Below are positions 26,010-34,320 of a stretch of 64,000 nt of DNA, in pieces (positions within the stretch are counted from its first letter, which is position 1; each line of letters starts with the position of its first letter). The stretch is from Streptococcus sp. bf_0095 (lineage in GTDB: Bacteria; Bacillota; Bacilli; Lactobacillales; Streptococcaceae). Below the pieces are notes generated by a model. The model did not search any database, was not told the origin of the DNA, and saw only the letters and a list, made by a program, of their open reading frames with translations. The stretch lies in NCBI RefSeq assembly GCF_004166885.1, contig NZ_RCYU01000001.1, positions 434,001 to 498,000 on the forward strand. The letters run 5' to 3'. The translations under genes were made by a program, and so were the position numbers.

Positions 26010-26564
26010 TTAATGGATTTCATAATCCAAATCATTCAAATTCTTCTTGCCTTGAGTATCTTCCAATAAAAATGGCACCTGTTGCATCCCTTTGATACCC
26101 GCCACTAGTGAAGTTGGGAAGGTTACTATTGCTTGGTTGATTTGGCTAATATTACTATTAACAATACGTTTAGAAGCTGCCAAATCTTCATTTTCGTCTG
26201 CAATTTCTTTTTGCAAGGCCAAGAATTGGTTAGAAGATAAGAGATCTGGATAATTCTCACCTACTGCTCGGATTTGTGCCAAGACATCATTTTGATTGGC
26301 AATAACTTGGTTGGATTCTTGGATAGAGGCACCTTGACGAAGGGCTACTAATTCGGTAAAGACTTTCTCTTCATGTTTGGCGTAGGCCTTAGCTGCCTTC
26401 AACATTTCAGAAATGGTATCGTAGCGTTTGACAAGAATTATATCAACCGTTCTCTTTGCTTCTTCAATCATGACCTGATAACGATTCAAGCGATTGCTTT
26501 CACCGATAAACCACATAACAATGACAAGAGCAAAAACGACGATGGCAATAAATAATCCTAACAT
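26010..26564 (-). CDS. LemA family protein
   Basis: A 184-residue LemA-type protein: one N-terminal membrane anchor (about residues 3-22, [17 protein letters not shown]) followed by an all-helical domain that faces out. Seen directly: [28 protein letters not shown] and [32 protein letters not shown], the LemA core with its YPxLxA-like signature. The function of LemA proteins is unsettled; an envelope role is usual. It starts 2 bases after the DUF3137 gene ends, so the two are co-translated, which agrees with other genomes where LemA and DUF3137 proteins occur together. Confidence 0.9.
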   Translation of the reverse strand: MLGLFIAIVVFALVIVMWFIGESNRLNRYQVMIEEAKRTVDIILVKRYDTISEMLKAAKAYAKHEEKVFTELVALRQGASIQESNQVIANQNDVLAQIRAVGENYPDLLSSNQFLALQKEIADENEDLAASKRIVNSNISQINQAIVTFPTSLVAGIKGMQQVPFLLEDTQGKKNLNDLDYEIH

Positions 26565-26566
26565 AG

Positions 26567-27454
26567 TTATTCTCCTTTAAATATATTGGTTAATTCATCA
26601 ATGAGATCAATCTCCCTACAGAGTTTTTGATACTCTGCAGCAATCGAAAGACTTTCGATTGCATCTTTTCTATTCGGTGTTGGGAAAAGGTAGCGGTTAG
26701 TATATAAGGAAATATAGAGTGTATCTTGTACTAAATACACACACATAGCATTTTGAGAAATTTGCTGATCAAACCATTCTAGGATCTTGGGTTTTAAGAA
26801 TTTTCGAGCAGCCAGTTCATCTGTACAATAGATATTGTAATTTTCATTGTTTCGGATATCTTCTGTTTCAATTTGAACTTCATTAGGTCCAGCACCCGGA
26901 TAGGCACCTTTTAGTTCTCTTTTTAAAAACAAAGATTTCTTGGTTGGAACAACTCTCAAGTGCCCTGGAAATGAGATAGGAGCTTTTAAAGAAAAAATCT
27001 GACCAGCAAAATCTTCAACTTCTTCTCTGACCGTATGAGTTTCCCCACTTGAGTATCTCTTTGTTCGCGTCTCAATATGATAAGCATAGAGATTGGCTAC
27101 TACGAGATTCTTTTCATCATGGAAAGACAATTGATGAAAGAGATCAAACTTAGTCGATCTCGGACTAATGACCTGCAGGACATTCATTGGGTAGTCAGCT
27201 GTCAGAGTTAGCTCCGCTTGAGGAAAAACTTCTTTCAGGATGGGACAAAGAAAATCTGTAATATAAATCTCTTCATTGGATCGAACCTGATCTCCGAATA
27301 AGGCTTTTCGTTTTTTGTATGCCGGTAAATAATAAAACACCACTACAAGAAGAATGATAACAATCGCTGCTCGCCATCTAACAAGTTGGAAGGAGAGAAA
27401 AGCTAGAATACCACCAAGAATAGTGGCGTTTCTCCAATGAAGATTATTCTTCAT
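26567..27454 (-). CDS. DUF3137-like membrane protein
   Basis: A 295-residue protein with one or two N-terminal membrane segments (about 12-42, ATILGGILAFLSFQLVRW then AAIVIILLVVVFYYLPA) and a large soluble domain. Seen directly: the repeated pattern HIETRTKRYSSGET...EEVEDFAGQIFSL, FPGHLRVVPTKKSLF and the C-terminal YISLYTNRYLFPTPN, matching the way DUF3137 proteins look (kept as a likely family by pattern, not by search). The unusual IRNNENYNIYCTDELAARKFL segment lies before the last strand region. Second gene of the unit micro-ORF-DUF3137-lemA. Function unknown; probably an envelope protein with LemA. Confidence 0.8.
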   Translation of the reverse strand: MKNNLHWRNATILGGILAFLSFQLVRWRAAIVIILLVVVFYYLPAYKKRKALFGDQVRSNEEIYITDFLCPILKEVFPQAELTLTADYPMNVLQVISPRSTKFDLFHQLSFHDEKNLVVANLYAYHIETRTKRYSSGETHTVREEVEDFAGQIFSLKAPISFPGHLRVVPTKKSLFLKRELKGAYPGAGPNEVQIETEDIRNNENYNIYCTDELAARKFLKPKILEWFDQQISQNAMCVYLVQDTLYISLYTNRYLFPTPNRKDAIESLSIAAEYQKLCREIDLIDELTNIFKGE

Positions 27455-27457
27455 TTG

Positions 27458-27568
27458 TTACTTCATAATGAGCAACTTAGCCTGATATTGTTCTAATTTT
27501 TCCAGTTCACTGATACGTTGAAACGTTTCTTGTGACCACTTGTTGTTTGGACTGTTTTGATCATACAC
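27458..27568 (-). CDS. 36-residue micro-ORF before the DUF3137 gene
   Basis: GTG start at 27568, stop at 27458. The peptide reads MYDQNSPNNKWSQETFQRIS followed by ELEKLEQYQAKLLIMK (36 aa), a charged helix-like sequence. A strong AAAGGAG lies 9 bases before the GTG; the in-frame ATG at 27577 directly abuts the AAAGGAG and so is less likely. The stop lies 3 bases before the ATG of the DUF3137 gene, so translation could be coupled. A strong promoter (27615-27643) precedes it. It could be a small partner of the DUF3137/LemA pair or a leader peptide; I have no family for it. Confidence 0.55.
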   Translation of the reverse strand: MYDQNSPNNKWSQETFQRISELEKLEQYQAKLLIMK

Positions 27569-27614
27569 TATAACCATCTCCTTTCAAACACAAATGAATC
27601 CATTTATTTACATC

Positions 27615-27643
27615 ATTATATCACCGGTAGTCATAAGAGGCAA
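27615..27643 (-). promoter_or_regulatory. Promoter of the micro-ORF/DUF3137/lemA operon
   Basis: Minus strand: -35 TTGCCT (27638-27643), 17-bp spacer, -10 TATAAT (27615-27620). It lies after the terminator of the upstream small RNA, so the operon and the RNA are independent. Confidence 0.8.
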
Positions 27644-27677
27644 ACAAATTTATGTATTTGCTTACTATGAATTTTTA

Positions 27678-27710
27678 CAAAAAAAATCCCTTACCACATG
27701 GTAAGGGATT
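27678..27710 (-). terminator. Terminator of the small RNA
   Basis: Perfect 12-bp arms AATCCCTTACCA/TGGTAAGGGATT with a 2-base loop and a T8 run. Confidence 0.9.
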
Positions 27711-27832
27711 CGAGGCATCTTTCGATGAGAACAGCAGGTTCACACAACTGTTCAAGGTCCGCTCCTGCGTTACAATTAAATGTAGACCTCCTCAGCGCAA
27801 AAGGCTCCTAAGAGCCAATCGACTCATCGCAT
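27679..27832 (-). ncRNA. Free-standing small RNA of about 154 nt
   Basis: No open frame covers this interval on the minus strand. It has its own promoter (27839-27868) and a strong terminator (27678-27710). The predicted RNA folds well by eye: a closing stem CGAUGAG/CUCAUCG, a GGCUC-UUAG-GAGCC hairpin, AGGUC/GACCU and AACAG/CUGUU. Size and neighbourhood (same strand, upstream of asd with three genes between) suit the asd RNA motif described in streptococci, but I cannot align it. 6S RNA is a less likely alternative, because its long central bulge is not evident. Confidence 0.6.
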
Positions 27833-27838
27833 AAACTT

Positions 27839-27868
27839 AGTGTACCATGAACGGCCCAAAAAAGTCAA
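27839..27868 (-). promoter_or_regulatory. Promoter of the small RNA
   Basis: Minus strand: -35 TTGACT (27863-27868), 18-bp spacer, -10 TACACT (27839-27844). The transcription start is expected near 27832. Confidence 0.75.
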
Positions 27869-27937
27869 GAGGCTCGTTCTAGACTTCCTTTTAAATAACT
27901 TAAAAGAAATTGAGCAAAGCTAAGCTCCTTCTAATTT

Positions 27938-28450
27938 TTACATTAGGGGCTTCACAGGCCCTTCGATCGTCTTTTGCATCCAGACAATATCATGCCATTG
28001 ATCAAATTTATAGCCAATTTTAGGAAAATGAGCAACTTTCACATAGCCACGTTTCTCATGGAGGGCGATACTAGCTGGATTTGGCAGGGCAATGCAAGCT
28101 AAGAAACGTAAATAACCACGCGCCTCCAACTCCGACTCTAATGCCTCATACAATCGAGAACCCAGACCTTGCCCACGACGATCTTGATCCACATAGACGG
28201 ATACTTCCACCGCCCAATCATATGCTGATCGATCATAATAGCTTGAGGCATAGGCATAAGCAAGGACTTGACCGTCTACTTCTGCTACTAAATAGGGAAA
28301 ACGTTGAAGGATCTTTTCGATACGCCCTTCAAATTCCTCAATGGTCGGAACCTGGTATTCAAAAGTGATGGCTGTTTTCTCAACATAGGGAGCATAAATC
28401 CTGACAAGTTCAGGAGCATCTTCAAGGGTGACTGGTCGTATCTTCAGCAT
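27938..28450 (-). CDS. GNAT N-acetyltransferase (phosphinothricin acetyltransferase-like)
   Basis: A GCN5-related acetyltransferase of 170 aa in the Pat/MnaT subgroup, which acetylates amino groups of small amino-acid-like compounds with acetyl-CoA. The start is chosen at MLKIRPVTLEDAPEL (28450); the frame is open 14 codons further. Seen directly: IRPVTLEDAPELVRIYAPYVEKTAITFEY at the start, the acetyl-CoA loop VDQDRRGQGLGSRLYEALE (about 86-104) and LPNPASIALHEKRGYVKVAHF. It lies between fhs, which has its own terminator, and the small RNA. Substrate unknown; detoxification of a methionine-sulfone-like compound is the usual guess. Confidence 0.88.
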   Translation of the reverse strand: MLKIRPVTLEDAPELVRIYAPYVEKTAITFEYQVPTIEEFEGRIEKILQRFPYLVAEVDGQVLAYAYASSYYDRSAYDWAVEVSVYVDQDRRGQGLGSRLYEALESELEARGYLRFLACIALPNPASIALHEKRGYVKVAHFPKIGYKFDQWHDIVWMQKTIEGPVKPLM

Positions 28451-28492
28451 GGTCTTCTCGCTTTCTATTTCTCTATTATACCCCAAAAGCAC

Positions 28493-28520
28493 AAAAATAG
28501 AGGTTGTCCGCCAACCTCTA
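28493..28520 (-). terminator. Terminator after fhs
   Basis: AGAGGTTG/CAACCTCT stem with a 5-base loop and a T-run on the minus strand. Confidence 0.8.
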
Positions 28521-28529
28521 TATATTTTA

Positions 28530-30200
28530 TTAGAACAATCCTAAAGCAGTCCCATCTTCTGCTACATCCATGTTCAAAGCAGCAGGACGTTTTGGTAATC
28601 CAGGCATAGTCATCACTTCACCTGTCAAAGCAACAATGAAGCCTGCACCAGTCTTAGGTACCAATTCGCGAATGGTAATGTCAAAACCAGACGGCGCCCC
28701 GAGGAGACTTGGATCATCTGAGAAACTATATTGGGTCTTAGCCATACAAACTGGCAACTTGTCCCAGCCATTTTTCACGATTTGAGCAATCTGAGTTTTG
28801 GCTTTCTTCTCAAAGACAACATTGTCGGCCCGGTAAATTTCTTGGGCAATCTTAGTGATCTTTTCTTCAACAGAAAGGTCATTATCATAAAGACGAGTGT
28901 AGTTGGCTGGACTTGTTTCAAGTGTCTCCACTACTGTTTCTGCTAGGGCCAATCCTCCATCAGCACCATCAGCCCAAACGCTCGCCAATTCAACAGGAAC
29001 TTGAATAGAAGCACAGAGTTCTTTCAGAGCTGCAATTTCAGCTTCTGTATCTGTGACAAATTCATTAATAGCCACTACTACAGGAACTCCAAATTTACGC
29101 ATATTTTCTACGTGGCGCTCCAAGTTCGCAAAACCTGAACGAACAGCTTCTACATTTTCTTCAGAAAGAGCATCTTTGGCAACTCCACCATTCATCTTCA
29201 AAGCACGAATCGTTGCGACAATCACCACTGCAGATGGGCTAACAGGAAGATTTGGTGTTTTGATATCCAAGAATTTTTCAGCTCCCAAATCCGCGCCAAA
29301 ACCTGCTTCTGTCACTACGTAATCGGCTAAACGAAGAGCGGTTGAGGTAGCTAAAACAGAATTACATCCATGGGCAATATTAGCAAAAGGTCCACCATGA
29401 ACAAAGGCTGGCGTTCCATAGATGGTTTGGACCAAGTTTGGCTTGATCGCATCTTTCAGAATCAAGGCAAGCGCCCCTTCTACTTCTAAATCGCGGACAT
29501 AAACTGGACTACGATCATAACGGTAACCAATCACAATATTGGCCAAACGACGTTTCAAGTCTTCAATATCTGTCGCCAAGCAAAGGATGGCCATAATCTC
29601 AGAAGCAACGGTGATATCAAATCCGTCTTCACGAGGAATCCCATTGAGCGGTCCACCAAGACCGACCGATACGTGACGCAAAGCACGGTCATTCAAGTCC
29701 ACTACCCGTTTCCAGATAATCCGACGTTGGTCAATGCCTAGCTCATTTCCTTGATGCAAATGATTGTCGATCAAAGCTGAAAGTGCATTATTTGCTGTTG
29801 TAATGGCATGCATGTCACCCGTGAAATGAAGGTTGATGTCTTCCATTGGTAGAACTTGTGCATAACCTCCACCTGCTGCTCCCCCTTTAATCCCCATAAC
29901 AGGACCTAAAGAAGGTTCGCGAATGGCAATCATGGTTTGTTTGCCAATTTTATTTAAAGCATCTGCTAAACCAATGGTGATGGTAGACTTTCCTTCCCCT
30001 GCTGGAGTCGGGTTAATGGCGGTTACCAAGATGAGCTTTCCTGGTTCTTCCTTCTGAACGGCTTGGATCTTGTCAAAGGTTAATTTTGCCTTGTACTTTC
30101 CATAGAGTTCTAGGTCATCGAAGTGAATACCCAATTTCTCTACCACATCTGTGATTGGTTTCAATTCAATACTTTGTGCAATCTCGATATCTGTCTTCAT
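28530..30200 (-). CDS. fhs: Formate-tetrahydrofolate ligase
   Basis: Fhs makes 10-formyl-tetrahydrofolate from formate, tetrahydrofolate and ATP for purine and formyl-methionyl-tRNA synthesis. 556 aa, normal. Seen directly: the P-loop [22 protein letters not shown] (about 60-81), [44 protein letters not shown] and the C-terminal [23 protein letters not shown] site precedes the ATG. An extended -10 TATAAT lies about 30 bases upstream, with a weak -35. In streptococci formate comes from pyruvate formate-lyase, which links it to the pyruvate genes of this window. Confidence 0.97.
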   Translation of the reverse strand: MKTDIEIAQSIELKPITDVVEKLGIHFDDLELYGKYKAKLTFDKIQAVQKEEPGKLILVTAINPTPAGEGKSTITIGLADALNKIGKQTMIAIREPSLGPVMGIKGGAAGGGYAQVLPMEDINLHFTGDMHAITTANNALSALIDNHLHQGNELGIDQRRIIWKRVVDLNDRALRHVSVGLGGPLNGIPREDGFDITVASEIMAILCLATDIEDLKRRLANIVIGYRYDRSPVYVRDLEVEGALALILKDAIKPNLVQTIYGTPAFVHGGPFANIAHGCNSVLATSTALRLADYVVTEAGFGADLGAEKFLDIKTPNLPVSPSAVVIVATIRALKMNGGVAKDALSEENVEAVRSGFANLERHVENMRKFGVPVVVAINEFVTDTEAEIAALKELCASIQVPVELASVWADGADGGLALAETVVETLETSPANYTRLYDNDLSVEEKITKIAQEIYRADNVVFEKKAKTQIAQIVKNGWDKLPVCMAKTQYSFSDDPSLLGAPSGFDITIRELVPKTGAGFIVALTGEVMTMPGLPKRPAALNMDVAEDGTALGLF

Positions 30201-30467
30201 CTGAATCTCCTCACTATTTAATAATCCTATTATACAGAAATTTCACAAGGATATATATTTTAAATCTCAAACTTTTCTCATTCGTTCGGTTTTTGCTTAG
30301 TAACTCTGCTTTTTCAGCCTTTATTCCAATTTCTTATACCCCTCTATATGAAATAACTATGAGTCCCTTCGTCGTCTACTCTACCGCCTTTGTATCCCCT
30401 TGACCAACAATCGCAAGAGCCGTGTTCTTGGCTTTACTAAAATATAAAATTCTTGTAAAATAAGCCT
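30201..30467. other. Intergenic region fhs-coaB
   Basis: 267 bases between divergent genes, A/T-rich. The fhs -10 (TATAAT) is visible near 30230. A CAAG...CTTG inverted repeat lies near 30410-30430. A short + open frame here (30155-30403) overlaps fhs and lacks a ribosome binding site. I see no riboswitch. Confidence 0.5.
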
Positions 30468-31154
30468 ATGAATATTTTGATTACTTCCGGTGGGACGAGT
30501 GAAAAGATTGATCAGGTTCGTTCGATTACCAACCATTCCACTGGTCAACTTGGAAAAATCATTTCCAAACGTTTTTTAGAGGCAGGTTTTTCTGTGACTC
30601 TGGTGACAACTCCAACTGCGGTTCAGCCTAAAGAACATCCTCATTTAAGAAAGATATTTATCAAAGATGTCGCTGAACTTCAAACAGTCCTTGAAAAAGA
30701 AACTCCAACTCACCAGGTGCTCATCCATGCTATGGCTGTCTCTGACTACAGCCCTGTCTATATGTCAGGTTTCCAGGCTGTCAAAGAAGCTAGCAATTTA
30801 GAGCATTTTCTTCATCAAACCAACCAGGAATCGAAAATTTCTTCAGAGGAAGATTACCAAGTTCTCTTTTTAAAGAAAAATCCTAAGTTGATTTCCTTAG
30901 TAAAAACATGGAATCCAGACATTCGCTTGATCGGCTTTAAACTGCTGGTTGGTGTAGCACAGGATCAACTCCTAGCCGTTGCTCGTGCAAGTCTCGAAAA
31001 AAATCAGGCAGAAATGATTGTTGCCAATGACTTAAGCGAAATTCAAGACGGAAAACATCGAGCTTACTTAGTTACGAAAGATGCTACTCAAATAGCCGAA
31101 ACGAAATTGGATATTGCTCAAAAAATTTATCATCACATTAGGAACAAAGGATAA
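30468..31154 (+). CDS. coaB: Phosphopantothenate-cysteine ligase CoaB (separate subunit form)
   Basis: CoaB joins 4-phosphopantothenate to cysteine, using CTP or ATP, in coenzyme A synthesis. Most bacteria fuse it to CoaC; streptococci have it separate, as here (228 aa). Seen directly: NILITSGGTSEKIDQVRSITN at the start, STGQLGKIISKRFLEAG, HAMAVSDYSP, then KKNPKLISLVKTWNPDIRLIGFKLL and MIVANDL. coaC follows 5 bases later. The start ATG has no strong ribosome binding site. Confidence 0.94.
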   Translation: MNILITSGGTSEKIDQVRSITNHSTGQLGKIISKRFLEAGFSVTLVTTPTAVQPKEHPHLRKIFIKDVAELQTVLEKETPTHQVLIHAMAVSDYSPVYMSGFQAVKEASNLEHFLHQTNQESKISSEEDYQVLFLKKNPKLISLVKTWNPDIRLIGFKLLVGVAQDQLLAVARASLEKNQAEMIVANDLSEIQDGKHRAYLVTKDATQIAETKLDIAQKIYHHIRNKG

Positions 31155-31159
31155 AACCT

Positions 31160-31699
31160 ATGGCGAATATACTACTGGCTGTAACTGGGAGCATTTCTGC
31201 CTACAAGGCAGCAGACCTCACCAGTCAATTGACCAAGCTCGGTCACCAGGTAAAGATTCTTATGACTCCTGCAGCTACAGCTTTTATTACCCCTCTAACA
31301 CTTCAGGTCCTCTCCAAACAAGCTGTCCTGGTAGAGGTCATGACAGAAGACGATCCAAAACAAATCCAACATATTGACTTGGGGAAAGAGGCTGATCTTT
31401 TTCTAGTCGCTCCTGCAAGTGCCAATACCATTGCAAAACTTGCCATAGGGCTAGCGGATAATATGGTGACGAGCACAGCTCTAGCCTTGCCTCAAGGAAC
31501 TAAAAAAATCCTAGCCCCCGCTATGAATACGAAAATGCTGGAACACCCAGCTACCCAACGAAATCTAAAACTTTTACAAGACTACGGCTATCAGATTATT
31601 CAACCTCGCCATGCTACTCTGGCTTGTGGCGATCAAGGGTCTGGAGCTTTAGCTTCTATCGAAACCATTCTAACTACTATACAGGAGTCACTTTCATGA
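31160..31699 (+). CDS. coaC: Phosphopantothenoylcysteine decarboxylase CoaC
   Basis: A flavoprotein that decarboxylates phosphopantothenoylcysteine to 4-phosphopantetheine. 179 aa, the stand-alone form. Seen directly: ILLAVTGSISAYKAADLTSQL (flavin-binding start), HIDLGKEADLFLVAPASANTIAKLAIGLADN with the PASANT motif, PAMNTKMLEHPATQRN and ACGDQGSGAL with the substrate-clamp Cys. It overlaps the downstream transporter gene by 4 bases (ATGA). Middle gene of coaB-coaC-ECF. Confidence 0.95.
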   Translation: MANILLAVTGSISAYKAADLTSQLTKLGHQVKILMTPAATAFITPLTLQVLSKQAVLVEVMTEDDPKQIQHIDLGKEADLFLVAPASANTIAKLAIGLADNMVTSTALALPQGTKKILAPAMNTKMLEHPATQRNLKLLQDYGYQIIQPRHATLACGDQGSGALASIETILTTIQESLS

Positions 31700-32256
31700 A
31701 AAAATCTTCATCCATTTCACGCATTGCTATATTTTTCGCGGTAATGATTACCATCCATTTTACAACTTCCTTCATCTTACATTTTGTACCATCAGGTATT
31801 CAGCCAACCTTGGTTCATATTCCTGTTGTGATCGCGTCTATCATTTACGGGCCACGAATCGGAGCTACCTTAGGATTGCTTATGGGACTATTTAGTTTAA
31901 CGATGAATACCCTTGTTTTAACACCTGCAAGCCACCTCTTTAGTCCCTTTGTACCAAACGGAAACTTCTATTCCCTCCTTATTGCAATAGTTCCACGTAT
32001 CTTGATCGGAATAACACCTTACTATATCTATCAATTAATGCGCAATCGTACCGGGTTAATAACAGCCGGCATTGTCGGATCCATGACCAATACCGTTTTT
32101 GTTTTAAGTGGGATTTACTTCTTTTTTGGTAGTCAATTCAAAGGTGGAATCAACGATTTTCTAGCCTTGATTGTGTCTACAAACTCACTTATCGAAGTTA
32201 TTGCAACGGTTCTGATCACTAGTGCCGTTGTCCCAGCCCTTGAAAAAATAAAATAA
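31696..32256 (+). CDS. ECF transporter S-component, probably for pantothenate
   Basis: A 186-residue integral membrane protein with six hydrophobic segments, the substrate-binding S-component of an energy-coupling factor transporter. The ATG at 31696 overlaps the coaC stop; a CAGGAG site lies inside coaC. Seen directly: FFAVMITIHFTTSFIL (first segment), GIQPTLVHIPVVIASIIYGPRIGATLGLLMGL (the conserved xxPxxxAxxxxGP..G pattern) and NTVFVLSGIYFFFG. It must use shared EcfA/A'/T subunits encoded elsewhere. Its operon with coaB and coaC points to pantothenate (PanT) or another CoA precursor; that specificity is inference. Confidence 0.85.
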   Translation: MKKSSSISRIAIFFAVMITIHFTTSFILHFVPSGIQPTLVHIPVVIASIIYGPRIGATLGLLMGLFSLTMNTLVLTPASHLFSPFVPNGNFYSLLIAIVPRILIGITPYYIYQLMRNRTGLITAGIVGSMTNTVFVLSGIYFFFGSQFKGGINDFLALIVSTNSLIEVIATVLITSAVVPALEKIK

Positions 32257-32257
32257 A

Positions 32258-32380
32258 CAGTTGAGTAGGGCTATAAAAGCTGATGAAATCAGCGTAGTAG
32301 AGCCCACTCGAAAACTGCGTCTTGCTCGACAATCCAAAGACAATTGAGAGGCTAGGACTTTTGTCCCAGCCTCTTTTTTT
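32258..32380 (+). repeat. Copy 1 of a 115-120 bp structured repeat, acting as terminator
   Basis: It reads CAGTTGAGTAGGGCT, then GCTGAT/ATCAGC and GAGGCT-GGAC/GTCC-AGCCTC hairpins, and ends in TTTTTTT right after the ECF gene. The same sequence, inverted and more than 90 percent identical, occurs at 43433-43551. It serves as the operon's terminator. Confidence 0.85.
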
Positions 32381-32430
32381 CTATCCAAAATTCCCCCTTT
32401 ATTTTTGAAAAGATTTACAATTATCGCTAG

Positions 32431-32456
32431 AATTTTCTGAAAAAATTTGCTATAAT
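32431..32456 (+). promoter_or_regulatory. pgm promoter with CodY-like box
   Basis: AATTTTCTGAAAAAA (32431-32445) matches the CodY consensus at 13 of 15 positions and covers the spacer of the promoter. The -10 TATAAT is at 32451-32456; the -35 is weak. Confidence 0.5.
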
Positions 32457-32492
32457 GTAAGCGATTAATTTATAGAAATAAGGAGTTGCACT

Positions 32493-34211
32493 ATGACTTA
32501 TCAAGAAAACTTCCAAAAATGGGCTGATTTCGCGGACCTACCAGATTACCTTCGTCGTGATTTGGAAAGCATGGATGAAAAAACGAAGGAAGATGCCTTC
32601 TACACAAACCTTGAATTCGGTACTGCTGGTATGCGCGGATTGATTGGTGCTGGGACTAACCGCATTAATATCTACGTTGTTCGTCAAGCAACTGAAGGTT
32701 TGGCGCGTTTGATCGAATCTAAAGGTGGAAATGAAAAAGAACGTGGTGTAGCCATCGCCTACGATAGCCGTCACTTCTCTCCAGAATTTGCCTTTGAATC
32801 AGCAGCCGTTCTTGCAAAACACGGTATTAAATCCTATGTCTTTGAAAGTCTCCGTCCAACTCCAGAACTTTCATTTGCTGTTCGTCACCTAAACTGTTTC
32901 GCAGGGATCATGATTACTGCTAGCCACAACCCTGCTCCGTTTAACGGATACAAGGTTTACGGTGAAGATGGTGGTCAAATGCCTCCACACGACGCGGACG
33001 CTTTGACAACCTACATCCGTGCCATCGACAATCCATTCGCTGTAGAAGTTGCGGATGTTGAAGCTGAAAAAGCATCTGGTTTGATTGAAGTCATCGGTGA
33101 AGCTGTCGATACTGAATACCTCAAAGAAGTAAAAGACGTTAACATCAACCCAGCCTTGATTGAAGAGTTTGGCAAAGACATGAAGATTGTCTACACTCCT
33201 CTTCACGGTACTGGTGAAATGTTGGCTCGTCGTGCTCTTGCTCAAGCAGGATTTGACTCTGTTCAAGTCGTTGAAGCTCAAGCAACTCCAGACCCTGACT
33301 TCTCAACTGTAAAATCACCAAACCCAGAAAGCCAAGCAGCCTTTGCTCTTGCAGAAGAACTTGGTCGCCAAGTAGGAGCTGATGTTCTTGTGGCAACTGA
33401 CCCTGACGCTGACCGTGTCGGTGTTGAAGTCCTTCAAAAAGACGGTAGCTACCTTAACCTTTCAGGTAACCAAATCGGTGCTATCATGGCTAAGTACATC
33501 TTGGAAGCTCACAAAAATGCTGGCACTCTTCCAGAAAATGCAGCCCTTTGCAAATCTATCGTATCAACTGACTTGGTAACGAAGATTGCTGAAAGCTACG
33601 GCGCAACTATGTTTAACGTCTTGACTGGTTTCAAATTCATCGCTGAAAAGATTCAAGAATTCGAAGAAAAACACAATCACACTTACATGATGGGATTTGA
33701 AGAAAGCTTCGGTTACTTGATTAAACCATTCGTACGTGATAAAGATGCGATTCAAGCTGTCCTTGTCGTTGCTGAGCTTGCTGCTTACTACCGCTCTCGT
33801 GGTTTGACACTTGCTGACGGTATCGAAGAAATCTACAAAGAGTACGGCTACTATGCTGAAAAGACAATCTCTGTTACACTTTCTGGTGTTGACGGTGCTG
33901 AGCAAATCAAAGCGATTATGGCGAAATTCCGTGAAAACGGGCCAAAAGAATTTAACTCAACAGAAGTTTCAATCACTGAAGACTTCAAAGCACAAACATC
34001 TACTGCTGCTGATGGCACTGTAACAACCTTGACAACTCCTCCAAGTGATGTATTGAAATACACACTTGCTGATGGTTCTTGGATTGCCGTTCGCCCTTCA
34101 GGTACAGAACCAAAAATTAAGTTCTACATTGCCGTTGTTGGTGAAAGCAACGAAGATTCTCAAGCTAAAATTGCTAACATCGAAGCTGAAATCAATGCCT
34201 TTGTAAAATAA
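32493..34211 (+). CDS. pgm: Phosphoglucomutase / phosphomannomutase family (alpha-phosphoglucomutase)
   Basis: Interconverts glucose 6-phosphate and glucose 1-phosphate, feeding UDP-glucose, capsule and glycolipid synthesis. 572 aa, the streptococcal Pgm length. Seen directly in the normal order of the alpha-phosphohexomutase family: the phosphoserine loop IMITASHNPAPFNGYKVYGE (about residue 145), the Mg loop ATDPDADRVGVEV, the sugar loop MGFEESFGYLI and the phosphate-binding loop VRPSGTEPKIKFY. AAGGAG site. The codon use is strongly biased to GAA, GCT and ACT, as in highly expressed genes. It is followed by a strong terminator. It could supply glucose 1-phosphate for the GT operon at the right end (inference). 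Confidence 0.96.
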   Translation: MTYQENFQKWADFADLPDYLRRDLESMDEKTKEDAFYTNLEFGTAGMRGLIGAGTNRINIYVVRQATEGLARLIESKGGNEKERGVAIAYDSRHFSPEFAFESAAVLAKHGIKSYVFESLRPTPELSFAVRHLNCFAGIMITASHNPAPFNGYKVYGEDGGQMPPHDADALTTYIRAIDNPFAVEVADVEAEKASGLIEVIGEAVDTEYLKEVKDVNINPALIEEFGKDMKIVYTPLHGTGEMLARRALAQAGFDSVQVVEAQATPDPDFSTVKSPNPESQAAFALAEELGRQVGADVLVATDPDADRVGVEVLQKDGSYLNLSGNQIGAIMAKYILEAHKNAGTLPENAALCKSIVSTDLVTKIAESYGATMFNVLTGFKFIAEKIQEFEEKHNHTYMMGFEESFGYLIKPFVRDKDAIQAVLVVAELAAYYRSRGLTLADGIEEIYKEYGYYAEKTISVTLSGVDGAEQIKAIMAKFRENGPKEFNSTEVSITEDFKAQTSTAADGTVTTLTTPPSDVLKYTLADGSWIAVRPSGTEPKIKFYIAVVGESNEDSQAKIANIEAEINAFVK

Positions 34212-34218
34212 GAAACCA

Positions 34219-34254
34219 CAAAAGATGAGATCAACCAATCTCATCTTTTTTTCG
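34219..34254 (+). terminator. Terminator after pgm
   Basis: AAAGATGAGAT/ATCTCATCTTT arms with a 6-base loop and T7. Confidence 0.9.
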
Positions 34255-34320
34255 TATCAAAATACAGCATTTTTTCGCCCTTTATGGCATACTAGATTTA
34301 TAAGAAAGCGAGGTAATCTC

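Noticed and set aside
30155..30403. 82-codon open frame between fhs and coaB
   Set aside because: Starts inside fhs on the opposite strand and has no ribosome binding site.
31160..31699. Fused CoaBC
   Set aside because: A stop and a new start separate coaB and coaC; the separate form is normal in streptococci, so this is not a frameshift.
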